Shown here: positions 45,536 through 56,081 of the stretch, piece after piece
Numbering within the stretch: the stretch's first letter is position 1
How the letters are laid out: the number at the start of each line of letters is the position of its first letter
Assembly (NCBI RefSeq): GCF_022447245.1
Contig: NZ_JAKVBC010000018.1
Coordinates: forward strand, 29,434 to 93,433
DNA length: 64,000 nt
Direction: 5' to 3'
Origin: Kordia sp.
GTDB taxonomy: Bacteria > Bacteroidota > Bacteroidia > Flavobacteriales > Flavobacteriaceae
Position numbers and translations under genes: made by a program
Notes under the pieces: model-generated
What the model saw: the letters and a program-made list of their open reading frames with translations, nothing else
What the model was told of the DNA's origin: nothing
The model's database searches: none

Positions 45536-48500
45536 TTGGATCCCATTTCCATAAAATCAGCAAATATAGAAGTAGTCGCAGGAGATAATTTCTTCTTGGT
45601 ATGTGACCAAGACAATCGTACACTAATGCGCTATACATGGAATGCATTTACAAAACAATGGATTATAGAAGATATTAGTAGTGTTTTGCAAAGCGGAAAC
45701 CCCAATGCAATTCCTTACCTTGTAGCTAGTAATAAATATTATGCAATATTAGATTACAATCCACAAACAGGAGGTGAACATCATAACGATTTCAGTCTAT
45801 TTTATCAAGGGGATTTATACGAATGGAAAGCCGGTGCTACCACAACTTTAATCTTTACTATTGGAGGGATAAATCCAAAAGAAACATTTGGATTTACAGC
45901 CAGTTCTTCTTTTATAGCTTTGACGTTTATCACCAAAGAAGTTTCATTATCATTTGATTATACAGTGAAACTTATGCAATGGGATGAAACTTTTCAGAAT
46001 TTAGAGATTACTGATTTTGATTATCGACTTGGAAAAACTAATCCTTCACAAGCAATTACAGTTCCGTTTATGGCTAAAATAGTTGCAAATACAATGGTAG
46101 CCTCTGGTCCTAATTTACTGCGTTTTAATGGGGAAAAGTGGTTACAAAATGACAATCTATCTTACAGAAGTACTTTTAGTGATCAAGATATCAATTGGTT
46201 TGCTTATGGAAATGATTACGCATTGTACACGAGCAATAGAGAATTTGCTAGCGATTCCAAGCTATTGAGTTTTGATCCTACTATAAACTCATTTGAATGG
46301 GATAATGAGTCCGCTGTCTTACTTAAAAAGGAAGGTACTACTTCTAATCGAAAGATTCACTATTTCCCAACAGCTGGAACTGATATTGCAACAATGGGAA
46401 ATAAAGTATATAATCGTGGATCGCAAACGAATTGGGAAAATGCAATTACTCCATATCAAGAACTACCTAAAGATATTAATAGTGCCACGATGATCAATCA
46501 AGGCCCGCAATTTTTAGCATATCTCAATACAGATGTAAACGGATATCCTAAAAGCGCATCTGTATGGACGCTTCAAAATCAATTCTTAGGTCATGAAGAA
46601 GTTATAGAACAACGATTCTTTACACCAATTGACAGCCAAGGTATGATCAATAGAAATACCAATGGACAATATCCTGCGGGCGCATCTACTTTTGTAACAT
46701 CTTTACCTTTAAACAAAGAATTCAAAGATGCAGATAGCATTACCATACATCGTTATCTAGAAGGCACCATACAAGGAAAAGTAGTGGATTATTGTGTAGA
46801 TACTATGTCTCGAAATAATGGTTATGAAACAAATACTACAAAATATGTTTTTGACTTAAATTCTGCTACATGTGATCCATCAGGAACAGTCGTTAAATAT
46901 TACAAAAGCTTCTATTATCCGGGAACAGACGCTATCGATAACCCTGAATTTGGTCATGTAGAAAACATCTACTATAATGATTTAGTATTAAATAGTTTAA
47001 CCCAAAAAAGTCTCAACTTAAAAACGAGTACTATCGATACCAAATCTAGTAGTTTGTTAGATGGGCAACTTATCAATCGTAGAACTTATGACAAAGCAGG
47101 AAAAGTTTTATCAGAAGAAATTTCAGAACTACAAACATTTACACAGATTACGGTAGACGGAGAACAAATTGATCTTTTTGGTGGTTTTGTGAGGTCAAAA
47201 AGTGAAACAAACATTGATGATGGTTTAGAAAAAACTACCCAATACACGTATGATCCTACATATGGAAAACTAATTCTCGAAGAATACGAAAATGTAAACG
47301 GAGATGGCAAAATAGAAACACTTCGCACCTATTACACATATGCTTACCAAGCATATTCTTGGTTTTTGCAACGCAATGCAATAGACATCTCATTATCGCA
47401 ATTCAGTAGCGTCATTCCATCAGGAACTACTTCAGAGGTATGTACTGCGGGTAGCTTGCAAACATATGCACCTGCTACAGTAGTTTTTCCTGACAATACC
47501 GAAAAACCCGTTTGGTGTACTTCAAAAGCGTATGTATTGACAAAGGAGTTAGATATTTCATCCTTTATCAACAATTTACCCGAATCTATAGAAAGTACTG
47601 AATCAGATTGGCAATTGGTAAACACAGTATTAAAACGCACTCCTTATGGAGTTATTTCTCAAGAAAAAGATGTCTCTGGAAAAGTAGAAACCACCTTTTT
47701 TGATCGAGAAGAGATTCATAAAACAGCTTCTTTTGTAAATGCTGGTACTAATCAAAGTTTCTATACTGGTTTTGAAGCCTATGAGTGTTATGAACAAGAT
47801 TGGAAACTAAGCGGAAATAGTCAAAATTTTAAAGAAGCTTTATTAAATGGAGATGCTTTTACTGGCTACACAAGTCTACAATTACAGGCTGGAACCACAC
47901 TTACAAAAAACACAGAAATACGACCTGAAGAGAACTGTATTTTATCATCTTGGGTAAAATTAGAAAAAGAGTTTTTAACGGATGGCGGAAAGGCATATTG
48001 GCAAATAACCACTTCTAAAGGTATTCAGCACATAGAAATCGATGTTGAGGAAGAAGAAAAGTGGATTTATTGGCAAACGGTTGTTGCTTCTGATAATGAA
48101 AAAATGTCTTTAGCACTTGTAAATGCCAAAACACAAAAGTCTATAGCTCTTAATAACATTACGTTTACTCCTATTGTCGGACAAGTTTCTATCAGTGTTT
48201 ATAATGAGTATAAAATCGAAATTGCCAAAGTTGGAGCAAATGCAGATGTAATACGTTATGCTTATGACGCAGTACACGATAAGATTGCAGAAATTGGCCC
48301 TTCAGAAAATACTAAAAACGGAAGTCTTGCTTACAGAGTGCGTCAATGGGATACTGCTACAGATTTCACATTCCCTCAAGATGACCCAAACAGCTTATGT
48401 ATAATAGCTGCTAGTCAAGGCGGAATTTATGAAACTTTTACCAATGGTTCTCAAATTTGGGAACAATGGGTTCCTGAAAATGCAAAGCTTTGGTCCACTA

Positions 48501-51500
48501 AGCGAGGGAATTTACTCTATAAAGGATCTGAAAAAGATACCATTGCTTGGACTGAAACAAAAGATCAAAAAAACTTTGCGCTGCTTTTCTCGCTTCTTGT
48601 AAAGGATACACAAAGCTCAATGTTTGAAGTTAGTTTTGGGGAAAATATACAAACTTCATGGTCAGCTACAGCTGGTTGGTCATTAATAATTGATGGAAAT
48701 ACTTCTCAAAATACACAGGCAAAAAATGCTCCGATCAACGTATGTTTATTGCCCATAGGAAAAACATTTTATGTCTTTGCAGATGGAAAACAAATCTTTG
48801 CTGAAAAAAGTCAATCAACACTTTCAGGTACGATGAGTTTGACGGCTCTTGGAGAAATTTCTTTTTCCAATATGGCAACCTATCAAACACCACAAGCGTC
48901 CATAGCTTATAAAAACGGAGATGCTAAAGACATCCAACTACAAGTTATGGGAGCAGAAAACTGTTTGGTTAGAGAAAAAATATACAATGCCTTATCCTCA
49001 CAAACTATTGAAACTAAAATAGCAGGGTTTACAGATACTGCATTTGGCTACAGACCAAATTTTGTAACAGGAATAAACTGGACTACTGGTATAATGACAG
49101 GTGAAGTGAACGATTTTTATCCTGATGATCAAGGATATCCATACAGTAGAACACTATTTGAAGCATCTCCTTTAAAACGCCCTATAAAATCTGGCTTACC
49201 TGGAAAAGACTTTGCGATCACTGAAACCAATACACATGTCGGTGTATATCGTTATGGTATAGAAGACCAAAAACGAATTGCAGGAATCAATTTTGTAAAA
49301 GGATACTATGTAGTGAATTTAGTCATGGATTCTGACGGAGCACAAGTCTACGAACTTAAAGATCGATCAGGAAAAGTCTTAGCCAAACAAACAGATGCCA
49401 AAAACGAAGCATCACCAATTATAAGTGCTACGCAACAAGTATATGATGCTAAAGGGAATATAATACAAATTCTTCCTCCTAATTATTTTGGGATGTCATC
49501 AAATCAAGAAGATTATAGCATTCATAAGTCGTATAATTTCTTGAATCAGATTACTCAGGTAGATACGCCAGATTCTGGAATAGCAAAATTTATATATGAC
49601 ACTTCTGGTCAAGTACGATTTAGTATAAATGCATTAAATCAAGTTGCTGGAACCATTGCCTACAAAAAATATGACATTTTAGGACGTATTACCGAAGAAG
49701 GAACATTTCCTGGAACTTGGGCAGACGGTTCTGAATGGCAAAAGTTAGCCAACACAGATCCTAACTATCCAAATGTTACTACTTGGAGTAAACGTAATGA
49801 GTATGACGGAGATGGAAACAATCCAACACTAATAGGACGTTTATGGAAAACGTATAGTCAATCTAATAAGCAAAAAGTAACCAATGGATATGAATATGAT
49901 ACATACGGAAATACTACGGTATCTTCCCTACTCATTGAAGGAGCGAAAGAACAAAAAACAAGTTATAAATATGACAATCTAGGAAATGTTTTATCTATTC
50001 AATATCCTGAAAATTCACCTGTACCAAAAGTTACATATCAATACAATATTTTGGGACAAAACACAGACATAGGAACACCCGATATTGTAGATAAATTTGC
50101 AAAATATACGTACAATGCTGATGGAAGTATTGCTTCTGAAGTATTTAATCCAACTAGTACAACAGCTGTAGAACGAAAAATTGAATACAATTCACCGGGA
50201 TGGATTAAAGAAATTATGAATCAATTTTCAGATAAAAATCCTATTCTAAAACTAGGATACTTGTATACTAGTGGAGGTTTTGAAGATTCAAAATATTTCA
50301 ACGGAAGTATCGCCCATGCTGCTACTACAAATTATATGAAAGCTGAAAATTCATTTGATTATCGCTTTAAATATAATAATGTTGGACAACTTGTAGCAGC
50401 AGAACATAGCAGCAATGCTAATTATAATCTTGGCGTCATTACACCAACTACATATGATCCTAATGGAAATGTTGAAACCATTACTTCAAAAAATGAAACC
50501 TTGAAATATACCTATAATTCTGGTACGAATAAAGTAACGCAAGTCAACTCTGCCAACAAGGAAATTAACAGAATCTATGGATATGACTCGTATGGAAATA
50601 TCATCAAATCTTCAGCTAATGCTATTGAAAAGATTGAATATGATACGCTAACAAATCTTCCGCTACATATTAAATTGCAGGAAGGAAAAGAGCAATCCTA
50701 TGCATACAATGGTCTGCAACAGCGTGTTCTAAAAAACACCATAGATGGTCAACAAAAAATATATGTGCATGGACTTAATGATTTACCATTAGTAGAGATT
50801 ACCAAAGATATTGTTCAATATATGTATGGTGTTGGAGGTCTTATTGGAATGCTTACAAACGATGGCACATTCTTCATGCTAAAAGATCAACAAGGTTCTA
50901 TTCGTGCTGTAGTGAATAAAACAGGCACAGTTGAAGCTATGTTAGATTATCTACCTTTTGGACAAACCATGGCAAATAGTTATGGAGACATAACCCGCTT
51001 TACATATTTATTTACAGGACAAGAATTTGAAGCTGAAATAAATCTGTATAACTATCGGGCAAGAATGTATGATCCGCAATTGTGTCGTTTCTATTCTGTA
51101 GACCCAAAATTTCAATACGGGAGTCCATTTGCATATTGCAATAACAATCCTATCAATTTATCTGATCCATCAGGAGAAATTGCAACATTCTTGGTCATCC
51201 TAATTGTTGGTGCTGTCATCGGTGCTGCTGTTGGAGGTGGTGTTGCTGCTTATACTGGAACAAAAGCAGGTATATCTGGAGGAGCATTAGCAGGCTACAT
51301 CTTTGCTGGAGCTGGAATTGGAGCCGTTGCTGGCGCATTATCTGCTGCTGGAGGTGTTGGCGCTTTTGCCGCAGGATCTGCCGCAGCCGCAGCCGCCACA
51401 ACTACAACTGGAGGAATCATTGCTGGTGTAGCAGCAGGTGCAGGTGTTGGCGCTGCCGTAGGTGCTGCTGTTGGAGGAGCACAAGGAGTAAGTCAATACT

Positions 51501-52072
51501 TTGTCAATGATGCTTTTGGTGTACAAAACAGTGGGAGTTGGCAAAATGTCTTGTTAAAAGGGTCTGTCACTGGAGCAGTCGGAGGCGCAATCGCTGGTGG
51601 AATTGCTGGTGGAGGCGGTGCATTAGCAACCATTCAGTCTCTACGTTTTGAACAATTAGGAAATACAAACTTAACCTATAGCTATAAATCCTTAACACAA
51701 GTAAGCGATGCTTATAGTTCTTTTGGTTCTATGGGAGTTATTCCACTTCCTTCATTTGTGAGTAAAGTTCCAAATGTAAGCGTACCAATAATTGGTGGAT
51801 TACAATCATTTGTACTCGGTAAATTTGCACTTCCTACCTTAGGAAGCGGTGTAGCTGCATTGACAAAACAAGCAGTTAACGCAATGGCTTTCTCATCTTC
51901 AGAAGCAGCAGATACCAAAAACACTAATAATTCTAAAAGTGGAACTGCAACAACTTCTAGTACTAACGAATATTATGCGGCTAAATCCTATAATCCAGCA
52001 ATACAAGGAAGTGTAGGATCGCAAACAGCATTATTCTTAAATCCTTCCTATTGGAACGCTACTAATGAATAA
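45536..52072 (+). CDS. C-terminal part of the TcB/TcC-like RHS protein
   Basis: 2178 codons from a TTG at 45536, in the same frame as the upstream fragment. The 17 codons between the TAA and this TTG are also open and read like protein (EVYVYHKNNRKWGDWFA). No ribosome site precedes the TTG. Residues 1-400 are propeller-like repeats. A jelly-roll module lies at about 750-890. YD repeats follow from about 1330 (YKYDNLGNVLSI, TTYDPNGNVETI). The RHS core end reads YNYRARMYDPQLCRFYSVDP and then FAYCNNNPINLSDPSGE. After it comes a 297-residue Gly/Ala-rich tail with GxxxG patterns. The layout is that of fused TcB-TcC cocoon proteins, in which the tail is the cargo. No TcA-type gene is in the window. 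Confidence 0.82.
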   Translation: MDPISIKSANIEVVAGDNFFLVCDQDNRTLMRYTWNAFTKQWIIEDISSVLQSGNPNAIPYLVASNKYYAILDYNPQTGGEHHNDFSLFYQGDLYEWKAGATTTLIFTIGGINPKETFGFTASSSFIALTFITKEVSLSFDYTVKLMQWDETFQNLEITDFDYRLGKTNPSQAITVPFMAKIVANTMVASGPNLLRFNGEKWLQNDNLSYRSTFSDQDINWFAYGNDYALYTSNREFASDSKLLSFDPTINSFEWDNESAVLLKKEGTTSNRKIHYFPTAGTDIATMGNKVYNRGSQTNWENAITPYQELPKDINSATMINQGPQFLAYLNTDVNGYPKSASVWTLQNQFLGHEEVIEQRFFTPIDSQGMINRNTNGQYPAGASTFVTSLPLNKEFKDADSITIHRYLEGTIQGKVVDYCVDTMSRNNGYETNTTKYVFDLNSATCDPSGTVVKYYKSFYYPGTDAIDNPEFGHVENIYYNDLVLNSLTQKSLNLKTSTIDTKSSSLLDGQLINRRTYDKAGKVLSEEISELQTFTQITVDGEQIDLFGGFVRSKSETNIDDGLEKTTQYTYDPTYGKLILEEYENVNGDGKIETLRTYYTYAYQAYSWFLQRNAIDISLSQFSSVIPSGTTSEVCTAGSLQTYAPATVVFPDNTEKPVWCTSKAYVLTKELDISSFINNLPESIESTESDWQLVNTVLKRTPYGVISQEKDVSGKVETTFFDREEIHKTASFVNAGTNQSFYTGFEAYECYEQDWKLSGNSQNFKEALLNGDAFTGYTSLQLQAGTTLTKNTEIRPEENCILSSWVKLEKEFLTDGGKAYWQITTSKGIQHIEIDVEEEEKWIYWQTVVASDNEKMSLALVNAKTQKSIALNNITFTPIVGQVSISVYNEYKIEIAKVGANADVIRYAYDAVHDKIAEIGPSENTKNGSLAYRVRQWDTATDFTFPQDDPNSLCIIAASQGGIYETFTNGSQIWEQWVPENAKLWSTKRGNLLYKGSEKDTIAWTETKDQKNFALLFSLLVKDTQSSMFEVSFGENIQTSWSATAGWSLIIDGNTSQNTQAKNAPINVCLLPIGKTFYVFADGKQIFAEKSQSTLSGTMSLTALGEISFSNMATYQTPQASIAYKNGDAKDIQLQVMGAENCLVREKIYNALSSQTIETKIAGFTDTAFGYRPNFVTGINWTTGIMTGEVNDFYPDDQGYPYSRTLFEASPLKRPIKSGLPGKDFAITETNTHVGVYRYGIEDQKRIAGINFVKGYYVVNLVMDSDGAQVYELKDRSGKVLAKQTDAKNEASPIISATQQVYDAKGNIIQILPPNYFGMSSNQEDYSIHKSYNFLNQITQVDTPDSGIAKFIYDTSGQVRFSINALNQVAGTIAYKKYDILGRITEEGTFPGTWADGSEWQKLANTDPNYPNVTTWSKRNEYDGDGNNPTLIGRLWKTYSQSNKQKVTNGYEYDTYGNTTVSSLLIEGAKEQKTSYKYDNLGNVLSIQYPENSPVPKVTYQYNILGQNTDIGTPDIVDKFAKYTYNADGSIASEVFNPTSTTAVERKIEYNSPGWIKEIMNQFSDKNPILKLGYLYTSGGFEDSKYFNGSIAHAATTNYMKAENSFDYRFKYNNVGQLVAAEHSSNANYNLGVITPTTYDPNGNVETITSKNETLKYTYNSGTNKVTQVNSANKEINRIYGYDSYGNIIKSSANAIEKIEYDTLTNLPLHIKLQEGKEQSYAYNGLQQRVLKNTIDGQQKIYVHGLNDLPLVEITKDIVQYMYGVGGLIGMLTNDGTFFMLKDQQGSIRAVVNKTGTVEAMLDYLPFGQTMANSYGDITRFTYLFTGQEFEAEINLYNYRARMYDPQLCRFYSVDPKFQYGSPFAYCNNNPINLSDPSGEIATFLVILIVGAVIGAAVGGGVAAYTGTKAGISGGALAGYIFAGAGIGAVAGALSAAGGVGAFAAGSAAAAAATTTTGGIIAGVAAGAGVGAAVGAAVGGAQGVSQYFVNDAFGVQNSGSWQNVLLKGSVTGAVGGAIAGGIAGGGGALATIQSLRFEQLGNTNLTYSYKSLTQVSDAYSSFGSMGVIPLPSFVSKVPNVSVPIIGGLQSFVLGKFALPTLGSGVAALTKQAVNAMAFSSSEAADTKNTNNSKSGTATTSSTNEYYAAKSYNPAIQGSVGSQTALFLNPSYWNATNE

Positions 52073-52097
52073 TTGTTGAAGCACAGATATAATCCTT

Positions 52098-52144
52098 AAA
52101 AAGATAGGTTAGATACATTTAAAATACGTCTAGCCTATCTTTTT
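52098..52144 (+). terminator. Terminator of the Tc/RHS-like gene
   Basis: AAAAAGATAGGTTAGA (52098-52113) and TCTAGCCTATCTTTTT (52129-52144) pair over 16 positions with one G-U type pair and end in a T run. Confidence 0.88.
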
Positions 52145-52270
52145 ATCTTTCATAATTCTAAAGGATAAACATTTATAACCTCAAAGATAAAATTGTTAAA
52201 TACGGTTTTACCGTTTTGAAATGGGCAGTAAATAGTTGATTTTTGTGTTTTAACCAATCCAAAAACCATA

Positions 52271-54796
52271 ATGTTTCGATTTTCTAATTTCATCCTTGCT
52301 GTATATTGTCTGAGTTTTTTAACGATGAATGCACAAGAGAAACCTTCTCTTTCCTATTACTTACCAAAAGATGTTACATATAACAAAACGATTCCCACTC
52401 CAGAAAGTGTTTTGGGACATGAAGTTGGTAAATGGCATGTAACTCATGATAAGTTGGTGATGTATATGAAGACATTGGCAGCGAGTTCAGATCGAATTAC
52501 AATAGAAGATCGCGGAAAGACTTTTGAAGATCGTCCATTATTATTATTAACGGTGACTTCACCTGAAAATCATCAGAATATTGAACGTATTCGCCAAGAG
52601 CATGTGAGTTTGACCGAAACCAGCGGCGCTAATGCTCAAATTAGCAATATGCCAATTGTAGTGTATCAAGGATTTTCTATTCATGGAAATGAAGCTAGCG
52701 GAAGTAATGCTGCCTTGCTCCTTGCCTATTATTTGGCTGCTGCCGAAGGAACTCAGATTGATGCTTTGTTAAAAAATACTGTAATTCTACTAGATCCATG
52801 TTTCAATCCTGATGGATTACAACGCTTTGCAAGTTGGGTGAATGTGCATAAAAGCAAACATTTGATTAGCGACCCGCAAGATAGAGAATTTGATGAGGCT
52901 TGGCCACGTGGACGCACAAATCACTATTGGTTTGATATGAACAGAGATTGGTTACCTGTACAATTGCCAGAATCGAGAGCACGTATAAAAACTTTTCATA
53001 ATTGGATGCCAAACATTTTGACAGATCATCATGAAATGGGTTCTAATTCAACCTTTTTCTTTCAACCAGGAATTCCATCTCGTACACATCCGTTAACGCC
53101 ACAGATGAATCAAGATTTAACGAAGGAGATTGCTACTTACCATGCCAAAGCCTTTGATAAGATTGGTTCCTTGTATTATACTGAAGAGAGTTTTGATGAT
53201 TTTTATTATGGAAAAGGTTCTACATTTCCAGATATTAACGGAAGTATTGGGATTTTGTTTGAACAAGGAAGTGCTCGCGGACATATTCAGGAGAGTGAAA
53301 ATGGTTTGGTGACGTTTCCTTTTGCCATTCGAAATCAATTTACAGCGTCATTATCTACGCTAGAAGCAGCTAAAAACATGCGCACGACTATTTTACGATA
53401 CCAAAGACAGTTTTATGAAAATGCACGAAAAGAGGCTTCACGAACTACCGCAAAAGCCTATATTTTTGGAGATGAGAAAGATGCTGCAAAAGCTTATCAC
53501 TTAGCCGAAATTTTAAAGCGTCATAACATTGCGATTCACGAAATACAAAATGATGTTACGGTAAACGGCACAAAATACAAGAAAGGTGCAAGTTATGTGG
53601 TGCCAAGAAATCAACGTCAACACCGATTGATAAATGCTATTTTTGAAAAGCGCACCAAGTTTCAAGACAGTCTATTTTACGATATTTCTGCATGGACATT
53701 TCCGTTAGCGTTTAACTTATCGTATGATTCATTATCGTCTTTAAGCAATGCTGGAAGTGAAATCGATGATTTGAAAGCACCATCAGGAAACCTTAACGGA
53801 AATGGTCAATATGCCTTTTTGTTTGAGTGGAATGAGTATTATTCCCCAAAGGCTTTAGCAAAGATTAGAGCAAAAGGACTGCGCGCCAAAGTTGCCATGA
53901 AACCATTTACCTTAGAAGATGTAGCGTATGATTATGGAACAATTATGGTTCCAGTGCAAAATCAGGTACTAAATTTACAAGAAATGCGTACATTTTTACG
54001 ATCAGTAGCTAAAGAAAGTCACCTCAACATTACTGCCGTTTCTTCTGGATTGACAGAAGGAATTGATTTAGGAAGTAATAATTTTGAAGCTATTATTCAA
54101 CCAAAAGTCGCGATGGTAATTGGCGATGGCATTACTTCGTATGATGCTGGAGAAATTTGGCATTTGTTTGATCAACGCTATGAAATTCCGTTGACAAAGT
54201 TAGATACACGCAATTTCGGAAGAATGAACTTGTCAAAATACACGCATATTATTTTACCTAACACCTACTCGCTTCCAAAAGATATTACTAATAAATTGAA
54301 AAATTGGGTTAAAAACGGGGGAACAATTATTGGTTATCGCAATGCAGTGCGTTATTTGAGTCAAAATAATTTTATCAAGTTAGATTTTAAGAAAACTGGG
54401 GTTGACGCAAAGAATGTCTCGTTTGAACAACGACAAGATCATAATGGTGCACAAGTAATTGGCGGAGCCATTTTTAATACGAAGATCGATCGTTCGCATC
54501 CAATTAATTTTGGCTATATCAAAGATGAATTGCCAATGTTTAGAAACACAACTGTTTTTGTGAATCCAAATGAGAAAAGCTATAACAATCCGATTCAGTA
54601 TACGGATGCGCCATTACTAAGCGGTTATGTTTCTGAAGAGAATTTAGAACATTTAAAAAATAGTGTTCCTTTCCAAACCGTGCGTAGGGGACGTGGACGC
54701 GTGATTACGTTTACAGATAATACAAATTTTAGAGCGTTTTGGTACGGGACAAATAAGTTATTGATGAATGCAATTTTCTTTTCGAGGATGATGTGA
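52271..54796 (+). CDS. Exported M14-family zinc carboxypeptidase
   Basis: 841 residues with a signal peptide ending MNAQ. The catalytic domain occupies about 45-380. Zinc ligands His138 and Glu141 lie in GFSIHGNEASG, and WFDMNRDW, LTDHHEMG and GILFEQGSARG follow, the last with the candidate catalytic Glu. Residues 400-841 form a second part with a possible class-I-glutamine-amidotransferase-like fold (KVAMVIGDGITSYDAGEIWHL, LPNTYSLPKDI), as seen in large Bacteroidota M14 proteins. It probably trims peptides in the periplasm or outside the cell. It stands alone. Confidence 0.9.
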   Translation: MFRFSNFILAVYCLSFLTMNAQEKPSLSYYLPKDVTYNKTIPTPESVLGHEVGKWHVTHDKLVMYMKTLAASSDRITIEDRGKTFEDRPLLLLTVTSPENHQNIERIRQEHVSLTETSGANAQISNMPIVVYQGFSIHGNEASGSNAALLLAYYLAAAEGTQIDALLKNTVILLDPCFNPDGLQRFASWVNVHKSKHLISDPQDREFDEAWPRGRTNHYWFDMNRDWLPVQLPESRARIKTFHNWMPNILTDHHEMGSNSTFFFQPGIPSRTHPLTPQMNQDLTKEIATYHAKAFDKIGSLYYTEESFDDFYYGKGSTFPDINGSIGILFEQGSARGHIQESENGLVTFPFAIRNQFTASLSTLEAAKNMRTTILRYQRQFYENARKEASRTTAKAYIFGDEKDAAKAYHLAEILKRHNIAIHEIQNDVTVNGTKYKKGASYVVPRNQRQHRLINAIFEKRTKFQDSLFYDISAWTFPLAFNLSYDSLSSLSNAGSEIDDLKAPSGNLNGNGQYAFLFEWNEYYSPKALAKIRAKGLRAKVAMKPFTLEDVAYDYGTIMVPVQNQVLNLQEMRTFLRSVAKESHLNITAVSSGLTEGIDLGSNNFEAIIQPKVAMVIGDGITSYDAGEIWHLFDQRYEIPLTKLDTRNFGRMNLSKYTHIILPNTYSLPKDITNKLKNWVKNGGTIIGYRNAVRYLSQNNFIKLDFKKTGVDAKNVSFEQRQDHNGAQVIGGAIFNTKIDRSHPINFGYIKDELPMFRNTTVFVNPNEKSYNNPIQYTDAPLLSGYVSEENLEHLKNSVPFQTVRRGRGRVITFTDNTNFRAFWYGTNKLLMNAIFFSRMM

Positions 54797-55204
54797 TTTA
54801 GATACGCTTTCGCAATAAGATATCACTGAGGAACTGTTAAATATAAGACCGCTTCGCTTTTAAACCGGACTTCGCGCTTTTAGACTAGTTTGTCTGTCTT
54901 TTTGTGGATTTGTCATGATGTTTTTTGAATCAAAACTCATAAACTTTATTTAATTTTGAATATTGAGTTGTTTTTTAAAAACACACTCTATTTTAAAATT
55001 TACAAATCAAAAGCTATTCAGAAACTACATAATGAAGAGCAAAAATGACTTGGCAATTTGTTTATCGTAGGATGTATATGTTATTTTAAAGTAACTGATT
55101 GGCGGGAATTCCTCTCGCTATGATGTACTACATACTAAAATTTGTTCGGATGATTTTCTAAATTTAATTCCGATAATCACTCTAACTTTGTTTTCTCACA
55201 AGGC
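54797..55204. other. 408-bp non-coding region with short direct repeats
   Basis: No open frame with coding character. Near 54850-54885 the motif CTTCGC appears twice, each time followed by TTTTA. A short hairpin AGAC/GTCT at 54881-54894 precedes a T-rich stretch and could be a weak terminator for the carboxypeptidase gene. Nothing else recognised. Confidence 0.45.
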
Positions 55205-55756
55205 TTACCTACCAAACAATCCATGCAATTTTGCAAAAACTTCTTTTGCATAGGCTTTGTTAAATGGAACATATTTTTTAGCAAGTTCAGCATCAGCCAG
55301 TTCTACTTCTACCTGTGCTAAAGGAAGTAATGTAACATCCGCAACTTCTTCTTCTTGGAGTGTTACATTTAGTGGAACATCTGGAATTTCACAGGCAAAA
55401 ATAGTGATGAATTCTCGATCGCGATAGTCTTCCGCGTGCTGATAATCGATTCGGAAGCATCCAATTTGGTGCAAGTTTGAAGCTTTTACTATAACTCCTA
55501 GTTCCTCTTCTGCTTCACGAACTGCGGTATCTAATGCAGTTTCTCCTGCACTGATATGCCCTGCAACGGAAACATCCCAACAATTTGGAAAATTGGGTTT
55601 GATCGCTGCGCGTAATTGTAAAACCACTTTCCCTGTCTTGGTATACAACCATAAATGTGTTGTTGCATGAAAATATCCATGACGGTGTACTTCTTTTTTG
55701 GGAAGAATTTCACCTGTGGGCTTTCCATGTTCGTCTAGGATATCGATTAGTTCCAT
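55205..55756 (-). CDS. Nudix hydrolase, isopentenyl-diphosphate isomerase-like branch
   Basis: 183 residues. The Nudix box is complete: GHISAGETALDTAVREAEEELGV, matching GX5EX7REUXEEXGU. The N-terminus reads LIDILDEHGKPTGEILPKKEVHRHGYFH with an early His-rich ATTHLWLY, as in YfcD/IPP-isomerase-like Nudix proteins. Such enzymes cut nucleoside diphosphate derivatives or related substrates; the exact one is not predictable here. It stands alone between two spacers. Confidence 0.9.
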   Translation of the reverse strand: MELIDILDEHGKPTGEILPKKEVHRHGYFHATTHLWLYTKTGKVVLQLRAAIKPNFPNCWDVSVAGHISAGETALDTAVREAEEELGVIVKASNLHQIGCFRIDYQHAEDYRDREFITIFACEIPDVPLNVTLQEEEVADVTLLPLAQVEVELADAELAKKYVPFNKAYAKEVFAKLHGLFGR

Positions 55757-56081
55757 AGTTTTGGGTTTTGGGTAAAACTATTTTTTTATTTTACATTTTA
55801 TACTAATTTCGTTGATTGTGGATTGTATCTAGCTTCTTTTATTTAGATGTTTAAACTTATAAATTACTTAACTCCTATTTGATTTTAAATATCTAATTAT
55901 GAATGCTAAGTGGTTCTTTGTTAGAACTCACAACTCTCAACTTTTTACTAGTTACTTCAAACAAAAATACTTCTTATTTATAACTTCCGAGACATTCCAT
56001 AAAACAAAAAAAGCACCTATTATTTAGATACTTTTTTATTGGACTTATTATATATATTTAAGAAATACGATATACCATAAA
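55757..56081. other. 325-bp spacer
   Basis: AT-rich, no open frame. Contains the minus-strand terminator of the TULIP-like gene at 56006-56036 and presumably the promoter of the Nudix gene. Confidence 0.5.
56006..56036 (-). terminator. Terminator of the TULIP-like protein gene
   Basis: On the minus-strand RNA the arms AAAAAGUAUCUA and UAGGUGCUUUUU pair over 12 positions with two U-G wobbles and a 5-nt loop, followed by a U run. Confidence 0.65.

Larger units (their letters stand above)
43808..52072 (+). pseudogene. Full-length TcB-TcC-like SpvB/RHS gene with one in-frame stop at codon 559
   Basis: 8265 bases form a single frame of 2755 codons, including the true stop, with one internal TAA at 45482-45484. 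Changing one base of that codon (to CAA, GAA or AAA) would give an uninterrupted protein of 2754 residues. No frameshift or other stop occurs anywhere in it, which argues that the lesion is very recent, is a sequencing error, or is read through. The gene ends with its own hairpin terminator at 52098-52144. Confidence 0.75.

Noticed and set aside
45485..45536. Separate start of a second gene at the TTG 45536
   Set aside because: There is no ribosome site or spacer, and the 17 codons before it are coherent protein in the same frame. A broken single gene is the simpler explanation.
51216..51544. Two minus-strand frames rich in Gln/Arg or Cys/Ser opposite the RHS tail
   Set aside because: The composition is the mirror of the Gly/Ala codons of the real gene, with no start context; shadow frames.
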